Shown piece by piece: positions 1 to 4,882 of a stretch of 5,345 nt of DNA. Under the pieces are notes generated by a model. The model did no database searches, was not told where the DNA came from, and was given only the letters and a program-made list of their open reading frames with translations. The DNA comes from Demequinaceae bacterium UBA4004 (GTDB lineage Bacteria > Actinomycetota > Actinomycetes > Actinomycetales > Demequinaceae), in NCBI GenBank assembly GCA_002384765.1, contig DGBM01000004.1:1-5345 (forward strand), read 5' to 3'. The stretch's first letter is position 1, and every line of letters starts with the position of its first letter. Made by a program: the position numbers and the translations under genes.

Positions 1-162
1 CACCAGCTCGCGCGCCACCTCGAGTTCCTCCGCCGAAGGCCTCGCGAGCGCCTCCGGTAGCTGCGCCTCGACGCGGTTGTGGTCGTGGTTCTCCTTCTCC
101 TTCTGCGGCGCCTCGGCCGCCTTCACCGATGCAGACATGCTCGGCAGTGTCTCGGTCATCAT
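1..162 (-). CDS. Probable IS256-family transposase, N-terminal fragment (runs off left edge)
   Basis: A leftward reading frame opens with two adjacent ATG codons (160-162 and 157-159) and stays open to the window edge, giving 54 residues that begin MMTETLPSMSASVKAAEAP and end near EELEVARELV. A purine-rich ribosome binding site (AGGGAAGGG on the minus strand, about 164-172) sits a few bases upstream, which supports this start. The visible part is hydrophilic, charged and without a catalytic motif: the DDE residues of a transposase would lie beyond the edge. The transposase call rests mainly on context, because about 40 bp upstream of the start lies a terminal-repeat-like sequence of the IS256 type, the normal position for the 5' end of such an element. 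The 'ARELV' ending also resembles the N-terminal helix that IS256 transposases often carry before the conserved core, but this is weak. An unrelated small hypothetical protein is the alternative. Confidence 0.5.
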   Translation of the reverse strand, partial: MMTETLPSMSASVKAAEAPQKEKENHDHNRVEAQLPEALARPSAEELEVARELV

Positions 163-202
163 CGACCCTTCCCTGCCAACTCAACGAGCTGGCGTGTTGG
201 GC

Positions 203-229
203 CGTTTACACCGAAATTCCGACAGTCCC
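203..229. repeat. Candidate terminal inverted repeat of the insertion sequence
   Basis: The stretch contains GTTTACACC, then an AT-containing core, then GACAGTCCC. It lies between the transposase-like start and the unrelated metal-transporter remnant, as expected for an element terminus. The TTA at 206-208 supplies, on the minus strand, the TAA stop codon that finally closes the transporter reading frame. Only one copy is inside the window, so its pairing partner is unverified. Confidence 0.5.
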
Positions 230-1008
230 AACTGGCAGAGACGGGAGTTGGTGAGGCGGGAGTAGGGGGGAGCGGAGCGCCAGACCAGCGGCCATGGGTT
301 GAGCGACTACACCATGAGGGCTCGGATTCTCGCGGTCTCCCTTGCCGCGCTCAGGAGTCGGCCCGGGAGTTGATCTGAATGGCCTGCCGCCGGGGGATCG
401 TGGTCGTGGGGTGTCGGCGGCGCAGCAGCCGTCGGTACAGTCGTCGTCGCTCACCGGCTGGGCGTCGGGCGTGTCGGTGGCGCCGATGGAGCAGCAGTCG
501 TCGTCGCTGACCACCGCGGTGTCCGTGGTGTGGGAGCTGCTGATCGAGCAGCATCCTTCTCCGCGCCAGGCTTCGCGCCCTTCATTGAGGGCGATCGCGG
601 CGATGACGAGCCCGGCCAGGGGTCGGCCCAGGACCAGCCGAGGGTCGCGTTGAGCACCAGCCCGACCAGGAGCACCGCGGACAGGTAGGTGCACAGCAGG
701 GTCTGGGTGGAGTCGGCGACCACGGCGTTGGAGCCGAGTGCCTTGCCGGTGCGGCGCTGCGCCCAGGACAGGAACGGCATGACCACCAGCGACGCGGCCG
801 CCAGCTCGACGCCGACCGGGGAGGAGTCCGGGTCGTTACCGCCGATCAGGGCGCGCGTGGACTTGAAGGCGACATAGCCCGCGAGCGCGAAGAACGACAT
901 GGCCATCACCCGCAGCGCCTGCCGCTCACGGGTCTCCGGCATCCGGTGGCGGAACTGCCACAGGATGATCAGGGATTTGAAAGTCGAACGACGTTTCCGC
1001 CCACTCAT
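206..1008 (-). pseudogene. CDF-like cation transporter remnant: N-terminus lost, one internal frameshift
   Basis: Two leftward frames join into one protein. The first (from 1008) reads WQFRHRMPETRERQALRV, then two hydrophobic helices (SFFALAGYVAF; VGVELAAASLVVMPFLSWAQRR), then ADSTQTLLCTYLSAVLLVG and a further helix up to GWSWADP. The family pattern then continues in another frame (206-694) as LAGLVIAAIALNEGREAW. The break is at the GGGG run 619-622, where one more G would restore the frame. This layout is that of actinobacterial cation-diffusion-facilitator-like proteins, inner-membrane exporters of divalent metals, in which the ADSxQTxxC stretch sits in a late membrane helix. The first two membrane segments (about 60-70 residues) are missing: the 16 residues before WQF look unrelated, so 1008 is unlikely to be a genuine start and a recombination junction lies near 961-985. 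After the last helix comes a Cys/Asp-rich tail, then a Pro/Arg-rich stretch with no family look, open until a stop inside the IS end. A loss-of-function remnant is most likely, although the 619-622 break alone could be a sequencing error. Confidence 0.75.
401..514 (-). repeat. Two 57-bp tandem units encoding a Cys/Asp-rich tail
   Basis: In the transporter frame the tail holds two 19-residue units, VVSDDDCCSIGATDTPDAQ (458-514) and PVSDDDCTDGCCAADTPRP (401-457). They are preceded by a looser relative, CCSISSSHTTDTA. At DNA level the 14-bp word CAGTCGTCGTCGCT occurs at 438-451 and again at 495-508, exactly 57 bp apart. Paired cysteines beside SDDD look suited to binding soft divalent metals, in keeping with a metal exporter; that role is inferred, not shown. 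Confidence 0.7.
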
Positions 1009-1062
1009 CGGGGCCTGCCTGCGCAGGGCTGGAGACTTGAAGGTGGGCGGAAAGTGGGCGGA
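994..1062. repeat. 11-bp inverted repeat plus 9-bp direct repeat
   Basis: TTTCCGCCCAC at 994-1004 is the exact reverse complement of GTGGGCGGAAA at 1043-1053, with 38 bases between. The right arm is immediately repeated: GTGGGCGGA occurs at 1043-1051 and 1054-1062, an 11-bp period. The left arm lies only about 10-30 bp from the point where transporter homology ends, so the repeats may belong to the end or recombination site of a lost mobile element. No T-run follows, so a terminator is unlikely. Confidence 0.6.
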
Positions 1063-1253
1063 TTTGGCCGCAGATCGAGTCAGCCAGTGTCAAACGGTGA
1101 AGTCGTACGTGTGGCGTTTGCGCAGGTCATCCGTCAGAAACGTCAAACAGTGTCAAGCGACGACAGGCGCTCAGTGCACTACGGGTGTATCCCAGAGGTC
1201 GCAGCTTCAGATCCCAGCCTCCACCTCTTCTCGGACGGATCGGCATCGGCCCG
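1009..1253. other. Non-coding repeat-rich stretch between transporter and integrase remnants
   Basis: I find no convincing gene here on either strand; the short open frames lack ribosome binding sites and recognisable motifs. The stretch contains short direct and inverted repeats (listed separately) and a segment at 1194-1228 that loosely resembles the 3' end of a tRNA gene. It begins where the transporter loses homology and ends at the stop codon of the integrase remnant. That is the position where attachment-site DNA of an integrative element would be expected. Confidence 0.5.
1085..1158. repeat. Clustered GTCAAAC / CAGTGTCAA short direct repeats
   Basis: CAGTGTCAA occurs at 1085-1093 and 1148-1156. 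GTCAAAC occurs at 1089-1095 and 1142-1148, with variants GTCAGAAAC at 1133-1141 and GTCAAGC at 1152-1158. A 6-bp inverted pair CAAACG/CGTTTG (1091-1096, 1115-1120) lies inside. Short repeated words of this sort next to an integrase gene resemble arm-type integrase binding sites; this is inference from position. Confidence 0.45.
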
Positions 1254-1404
1254 CTAGCCGGGAGCGGCCGATTCCTCGCCATCGCCCTTGACATCTTCAC
1301 CAACGCGTCGACCGGCGGCGAATGCCGCGTCTACTGCCGCACGGGTTCGCTCGGCGCTGCTGGGCATGAGATGGGTGTACGTGCAGCGTGAAAGCGGGGT
1401 CGTC
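1254..1404 (-). pseudogene. Tyrosine recombinase (phage/ICE-type integrase), C-terminal remnant, frameshifted
   Basis: Read leftward, one frame gives DDPAFTL (1384-1404). A frame change at about 1383 leads into TYTHLMPSSAERTRAAVDA and then AFAAGRRVGEDVKGDGEESAAPG with a TAG stop at 1254-1256. The normal family pattern is GHxDPxFTLxTYTHLMPSSxERTRxAVD, where the tyrosine of TYTHL is the nucleophile that cuts and rejoins DNA. Here one base stands between the L and T codons where three are expected, so about two bases are missing. Upstream of 1404 the sequence no longer resembles an integrase (the conserved R, H-x-x-R and the LGH box are not recognisable), so only about the last 50 codons of a roughly 400-residue enzyme remain. 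The family assignment is good despite the short length because the catalytic-tyrosine block is distinctive. It cannot be active, and marks a former integrative element. Confidence 0.75.
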
Positions 1405-1478
1405 TGGCGGTGCCGAGTGCGGCTCGCGCCCCTGACCCAGTGGAGACCGCGACCTGCCCACCACGCAACAGAAGGGCA

Positions 1479-1507
1479 TTGATTGATAGACCGATCGAAG
1501 TTAGTCT
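1479..1507 (+). promoter_or_regulatory. Candidate promoter of the catabolic operon
   Basis: TTGATT (1479-1484) and TAGTCT (1502-1507) are separated by 17 bases, a standard spacing for vegetative sigma-factor hexamers, and lie about 60-90 bp before the first operon gene. The spacer contains the palindrome CGATCG (1492-1497), and AGAC (1488-1491) pairs with GTCT (1504-1507) across it, a possible weak operator for a TetR- or GntR-type regulator. The -10 match is modest and no transcript evidence exists. Confidence 0.4.
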
Positions 1508-1554
1508 GGTGCCTCGCCGGCCGTGCCGAGGGTGCGAGACCGTGACAAACGAAC

Positions 1555-1564
1555 GAGGTGGAGG
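1555..1564 (+). promoter_or_regulatory. Ribosome binding site deciding the enoyl-CoA hydratase start
   Basis: GAGGTGGAGG ends five bases before the ATG at 1570, an ideal distance. The in-frame GTG at 1558 lies inside this site, so it is unlikely to be the start; the ATG at 1570 is preferred. Confidence 0.65.
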
Positions 1565-1569
1565 CAGTC

Positions 1570-2403
1570 ATGACCGTCGCCGAGACCGTGGTTCGCGTGG
1601 CCACCAATCCGGTCCAGCTGGAGCAGGAGGGCAAGGTCGTGCGGCTGGTGCTCAACCGGCCCGAGGTGCTCAACGCCGTCGACGGGGACCTGATCGCCGG
1701 TCTGCACGCCGCGCTGAGCGAGCTCGAGGAAAGCCGCGCCGTCACGGCCGTCGCCGTGACCGGCGCGGGCCGCGCGTTCTGCTCCGGTGCGGACGTCACG
1801 ATGATGGAGGGACATCCCGCACGCCACACGATGAGCGGCGACCGGCTCACCGAGGCACGCGACGCAGCGCGCCGCTTCATGGAGAACGCCTTCGCCATCA
1901 CCCGCCGGCTGGTGGACCTCCCTCAGGCGACGATCGCCGCTGTCAAGGGACCGGTGGCCGGCGCCGGCATCTCCCTTGCCCTGGCCTGCGATTTCCGGGT
2001 CGCTGCCGACAACGCCGTCTTCGTCACGGGATTTACCCAGCTCTCGCTGCCGGGCGACTGGGGTGTCAGCTGCCTCCTGCGCGAGAAGGTCGGCGACCGG
2101 GCGGCGCGTCGACTGCTCATCGCGGGCGAGCGGATCGACGCCGGCGAGGCGCTGCGCATCGGTCTGGTCGACGAGGTGGTGCCCGCCGACGAGCTCAACG
2201 CCGTCGCTGAGCAGCGCCTGGCCTGCCTGAGCCAGCGGTCTCTGACGGCCGTACGGGCGAGCAAGGCGCTCCTGCGGCCGCGAGGTCTGGCCGAGGCGTT
2301 GGCCCACGAGATCGAGGTCACCCTGGCCTGTCAGGAGACGCAGGCGCACGCCGACGCGCTGGCGGCGTTCATGGAGGCCAGCGCCGCGAGGCGGGCCCGA
2401 TGA
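1570..2403 (+). CDS. Enoyl-CoA hydratase/isomerase family protein, PaaG-like
   Basis: This 277-residue cytoplasmic protein has the crotonase fold at the usual family length. The first oxyanion-hole block is FCSGAD (residues 70-75) and the second is GPVAGAGISLALACDF (127 onward). The two glutamates of classical enoyl-CoA hydratase are absent: Ser135 stands where the first is expected, and the second region reads GFTQLSLPGDWG. The latter aligns with the PaaG-type FSKLGLIPDCGG block, placing Asp163 at the catalytic aspartate of PaaG-like isomerases. A double-bond or ring (oxepin-type) isomerase acting on an acyl-CoA is therefore more likely than a plain hydratase. The C-terminal ELNAVAEQRLACLSQRSLTAVRASKALL helix region is typical of the family. 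It is the first gene of the operon and its stop overlaps the next start by ATGA (2400-2403), indicating translational coupling. The substrate is unknown, and I do not claim it is paaG itself. Confidence 0.9.
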   Translation: MTVAETVVRVATNPVQLEQEGKVVRLVLNRPEVLNAVDGDLIAGLHAALSELEESRAVTAVAVTGAGRAFCSGADVTMMEGHPARHTMSGDRLTEARDAARRFMENAFAITRRLVDLPQATIAAVKGPVAGAGISLALACDFRVAADNAVFVTGFTQLSLPGDWGVSCLLREKVGDRAARRLLIAGERIDAGEALRIGLVDEVVPADELNAVAEQRLACLSQRSLTAVRASKALLRPRGLAEALAHEIEVTLACQETQAHADALAAFMEASAARRAR

Positions 2404-2846
2404 GCATCGCCGAGCAGACGCCGACCGAACGGATCGTCGAACCGACAGAACGTCGGCTGCACCTGGATGAGGTCGATGCGTTCGGAATCGTCTTCTATGC
2501 CCGCTGCTGGGAGTGGTACCAGCACGCCTTCGAGGCGTTCCTGCGTGAACTGGGGCACCCGCTGGAGGGGCTTGTTCGTTGAGGGCTACGGCTTCCTGGT
2601 CGCCACGCCCACATCGGTTAACGCCCGATGCTGCGGCGTGGCCAGATCGTCCGCTGCGAGATGTCGGCCGCCACGGTCGGCGAGCGTTCGGTCACGATGA
2701 ACGCCCGATTCGGCAACGAGGCCGGCGCCGAGCTCGCACGCGCGAAGACCGTGCACGTCGCCGTAGGCTCCGACGGTTCGCCGGGGACGGTCCCTGACTG
2801 GCTTCGCGAGGCCGTGGCGACCTCGGCGGCACCAATCGCCTCCTGA
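2400..2846 (+). pseudogene. 4HBT-type hotdog acyl-CoA thioesterase, two compensating frameshifts
   Basis: The frame opens at 2400 (ATGA overlap with the preceding stop; GAGG at 2388-2391) and reads RRLHLDEVDAFGIVFYARCWEWYQHAFEAF, the N-terminal signature of 4-hydroxybenzoyl-CoA thioesterase-like proteins. Asp26 in DAFGIV matches the catalytic Asp of the D-x-x-G motif. After GHPLEGL the frame hits TGA at 2580-2582. The expected continuation, FVEGYGFLVATPTSVNA, is in the next frame, and from about 2627 the original frame resumes with MLRRGQIVRCEMSAATVGERS through to a TGA at 2844-2846. The breaks fall at GGGG 2567-2570 (one G too many) and CCC 2624-2626 (one C too few). Corrected, the protein would be 148 residues, normal for single-domain 4HBT enzymes, which hydrolyse acyl-CoA thioesters in the cytoplasm. 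Two homopolymer indels that cancel suggest sequencing error as readily as decay; if real, the product is a 60-residue stub. It probably releases a pathway acid or clears dead-end CoA esters. Confidence 0.8.
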
Positions 2847-2848
2847 TG

Positions 2849-2863
2849 CGGTGCCCGGCACCG
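2849..2863 (+). promoter_or_regulatory. Small intergenic hairpin after the thioesterase gene
   Basis: CGGTGC (2849-2854) and GCACCG (2858-2863) form a perfect 6-bp GC-rich stem with a 3-base loop, two bases after the thioesterase stop and about 60 bp before the dehydrogenase start. No T-run follows, so it is not an intrinsic terminator of the usual kind. It could be a transcript-stability or processing element in the operon mRNA, or chance in GC-rich DNA. Confidence 0.3.
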
Positions 2864-2922
2864 ATCGACTGAACCTGCTGGACGAGCGGGCCGCGATGGG
2901 CCCGACGAGTGAGAGAGAACGC

Positions 2923-3801
2923 ATGAGTGCACAAGACGTTTCGAAGATCCTCGTGGTCGGAGCCGGCGTGATGGGCAGGGGGATCGCCCAGGTCGTCGCA
3001 CTGGCGGGCTTCGAGGTCACGCTGTTCGACCAGTCCCGCGCTGCGGTCGACGCCGGCGTGGAGTCCATGGGCAATAGCCTCGACCGGTCGGTGGAGCGGG
3101 GTCGGCTGACCCCGCAAGCGCGCGACGCTGCGCTGGCGAACATCCGGACCGCAGCGTCGCTGCAGGAGGCTGCCGGTGGGGCCGACCACGTCATCGAGGC
3201 GGTGATCGAGGTGCTCGACGTCAAGCGCGAGCTGTTCGCCGAGCTCGACAAGCTCTGTCGGGACGATGTCGTGTTCGCAACCAACACCTCGCAGTTCTCC
3301 ATCACCTCGATCGCCTCCGCCACGCAGCGGTCCGATCGCGTCGTGGGCTCGCACTGGTTCAACCCGGCCACCGCCATGCGCCTCATCGAGATCGTGCCGG
3401 GCGAGAAGACGTCGCCGCAGACGCTCGACCTCACCGTCGAGCTGGCGCACCGCTACGGCAAGCAGACCGTGACCTGCCGCCGCGACACGACGGGCTTCAT
3501 CACCTCGCGCCTCTGCCTCGCGCTCGGCATGGAGGCGGTGCGGATCCTCGAGGAGGGGATCGCCACGCAGGAGGAGATCGACCGGGCCTGCCGGCTCGCA
3601 TTCAACCACGCGATGGGTCCCCTCGACACGCTCGACTACAGCGGTCTCGACGTCACGCTGCGCTCCTCGCAGTCCCTCGCCGACAGCTACGGCGAGCACT
3701 TCCGGGCTCCGCAGCTGCTGCGACGCCTGGTCGAGGCGGGCGATCTCGGCCAGAAGTCCGGCAAGGGCTTCCGGGACTATTCCGCGAACGCCTCCCGGTG
3801 A
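2923..3801 (+). CDS. 3-hydroxyacyl-CoA dehydrogenase (PaaH/FadB2-type, single-function)
   Basis: This 292-residue protein would oxidise an (S)-3-hydroxyacyl-CoA to the 3-ketoacyl-CoA with NAD+. The Rossmann motif GAGVMGRGIAQ spans residues 13-23, and Asp36 at the end of the second strand (LFDQS) fits NAD+ preference. The NTSQFSIT block gives Ser123; GSHWFNPATAMRLIEIV gives catalytic His144 and Glu156, a Ser-His-Glu spacing equal to the human enzyme. The C-terminal domain starts at RDTTGFITSRL, where the usual GFIVNRL asparagine is replaced by Ser195, and ends in the characteristic LGQKSGKGFRDY. The start at 2923 places the glycine motif at the family position. An in-frame GTG at 2851 would add 24 residues with no family match and no ribosome binding site; even the chosen start has only a weak GAGAGAG upstream. 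It follows the thioesterase by 76 bp and precedes the MBL gene by 10 bp, within the same operon. Confidence 0.93.
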   Translation: MSAQDVSKILVVGAGVMGRGIAQVVALAGFEVTLFDQSRAAVDAGVESMGNSLDRSVERGRLTPQARDAALANIRTAASLQEAAGGADHVIEAVIEVLDVKRELFAELDKLCRDDVVFATNTSQFSITSIASATQRSDRVVGSHWFNPATAMRLIEIVPGEKTSPQTLDLTVELAHRYGKQTVTCRRDTTGFITSRLCLALGMEAVRILEEGIATQEEIDRACRLAFNHAMGPLDTLDYSGLDVTLRSSQSLADSYGEHFRAPQLLRRLVEAGDLGQKSGKGFRDYSANASR

Positions 3802-3811
3802 GGGCGGCTCG

Positions 3812-4882
3812 ATGACTGCCGCCACCGTGAGTGCGGTCTCCCCGGACTCGGCGCTGCTGTGGACCGAGGCCGGTGCCTGGAGCTTGGGCCACGGCATCCA
3901 TCGGATCCCCCTTCCGCTGCCGATGGATGGCCTGCGCGCCGTCAACGTCTACCTCATCGAGACCGACGACGGTCCCGTGCTCATCGACGGTGGGTGGGCG
4001 CTGGACGTCACGCGCAAGCAGTTCGAGGAGAGCCTGGGCGGCATCGGCTACCGATTCGCCGACATCCGCCGCTTCTTCGTCACGCACGCGCATCGCGACC
4101 ACTACACGATGGCCAGCCAGCTCGGTACCGAGCATGCCATCGAGGTTGCCCTCGGCGCGGATGAGAAGCCGCTGCTCGAGCTTCTCAACTCGCCGTCGTA
4201 CGCGGAGACCTCGCCCTTCGCGGTCATGCTGACCGAGGCCGGAGCGCCCGAGCTGGCGTGGGAGTGGGAGCGATCCGAGCGGATCCAGCCCGATCCTGCC
4301 CTGTGGCGAGATCCCGACCGATGGCTCGAGGGCGACATCTCGATCTCGTTCGGCGGTCGCGAGATCCGCGCGATCCACACACCCGGGCACACCCCGGGCC
4401 ACTACGCCTTCGTCGACGAGGCTGCGGGCGTTCTCTTCTCGGGCGATCACATCCTGCCCACCATCACGCCGTCGGTGGGCTTCACCGGCGTGCGCGGCCC
4501 GACCGCTCTGGGCGACTACCTCGCCTCGCTGCACAAGGTGCGGGCGCTCGGCGATCTGAGGCTGCTGCCTGCCCACGGCCCCGTGTTCGCGTCCTCGCGG
4601 ACCAGGGCCGACGAGCTGTTGGCGCACCACGAGGTCCGGTTCGACCTGTGCCGGGCAGCTCTCGAGGCGGGAGCCGAGACGGCCTACGACGTCGCCCGGA
4701 CTCTGCCGTGGACCCGTCGCGAGCTCACGCTCACCGACATGGACGTCTTCAACCAGGGTCTGGCGGTGATGGAGACGTTGCTGCACCTCGACCTGCTGGA
4801 GCTGCGCGGAGAGGTCGGGCGGCGCGCCGCCGACGGCACCGCGAGCTTCACGCTCATCCCGACGGAAGGAACTCGGTCATGA
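3812..4882 (+). CDS. Metallo-beta-lactamase-fold hydrolase with C-terminal winged-helix-like domain
   Basis: This 356-residue cytoplasmic protein (no signal peptide or membrane helix) has all zinc-site motifs of the superfamily. These are VNVYLIETDDGPVLIDGG near 44-61, the HxHxDH motif at 92-97 (H-A-H-R-D-H), HTPGHTPGH at 189-197 with His193 as the likely ligand, bridging Asp212 in SGDH, and His255 in LPAHGP. The pattern matches glyoxalase II/LACTB2-like hydrolases of thioesters, esters or lactones rather than antibiotic-hydrolysing enzymes. After about residue 270 a mostly helical part (YDVARTLPWTRRELTLTDM, then ETLLHLDLLELRGEV) resembles the small winged-helix domain that follows the MBL domain in LACTB2-type proteins. 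GAGGGCGG before the ATG supports the start. It lies 10 bp after the dehydrogenase and overlaps the next start by ATGA (4879-4882). Within a CoA pathway it may cleave a CoA thioester or open a lactone; the substrate is unknown. Confidence 0.9.
   Translation: MTAATVSAVSPDSALLWTEAGAWSLGHGIHRIPLPLPMDGLRAVNVYLIETDDGPVLIDGGWALDVTRKQFEESLGGIGYRFADIRRFFVTHAHRDHYTMASQLGTEHAIEVALGADEKPLLELLNSPSYAETSPFAVMLTEAGAPELAWEWERSERIQPDPALWRDPDRWLEGDISISFGGREIRAIHTPGHTPGHYAFVDEAAGVLFSGDHILPTITPSVGFTGVRGPTALGDYLASLHKVRALGDLRLLPAHGPVFASSRTRADELLAHHEVRFDLCRAALEAGAETAYDVARTLPWTRRELTLTDMDVFNQGLAVMETLLHLDLLELRGEVGRRAADGTASFTLIPTEGTRS

Larger units (their letters stand above)
1..229 (-). mobile_element. One end of a probable IS256-like insertion sequence
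   Basis: This interval combines the 5' part of the leftward transposase-like gene with a likely element terminus at about 203-229. Read from outside in, the terminus is GGGACTGTCGGAATTTCGG, continuing to TGTAAACGG. The pattern of a G-rich tip, TGTC, an AT-rich centre and TGTAAA is the kind seen at ends of IS256-family elements. The other end lies outside the window, so neither the matching inverted repeat nor the target duplication can be seen; the flanking target bases would start at 230. The boundary at 229 is inferred from the repeat pattern and may be off by a few bases. Confidence 0.5.

Noticed and set aside
314..379. Short rightward frame starting MRARILAVSLAAL, resembling a signal peptide
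   Set aside because: It ends after about 19 residues, has no good ribosome binding site, and lies in degraded DNA beside an IS end.
899..1291. Rightward open frame of 130 codons across the transporter/repeat junction
   Set aside because: Arg/Ser-rich, crosses a junction between unrelated segments and the antisense of the transporter; no motif.
1501..2349. Leftward open frame of 282 codons opposite the enoyl-CoA hydratase
   Set aside because: Shadow frame created by high GC; no ribosome binding site or motif, while the plus strand carries a full crotonase.
2579..2797. Programmed ribosomal frameshifting in the thioesterase
   Set aside because: Two opposite shifts would be needed, with no slippery heptamer or pseudoknot evident; homopolymer indels are simpler.
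2851..2922. Upstream GTG start for the 3-hydroxyacyl-CoA dehydrogenase
   Set aside because: It would add 24 residues before the Rossmann strand that normally begins the protein; no ribosome binding site and it overlaps the hairpin.
2692..3945. Long leftward open frame of 417 codons opposite the dehydrogenase
   Set aside because: It is antisense to a gene with clear catalytic motifs, has biased Arg/Gly/His composition and no family motif; it is a typical GC-rich shadow frame.
3653..4786. Long leftward open frame of 377 codons opposite the MBL hydrolase
   Set aside because: Antisense to a gene with an intact HxHxDH motif and the other zinc ligands; no recognisable protein features.
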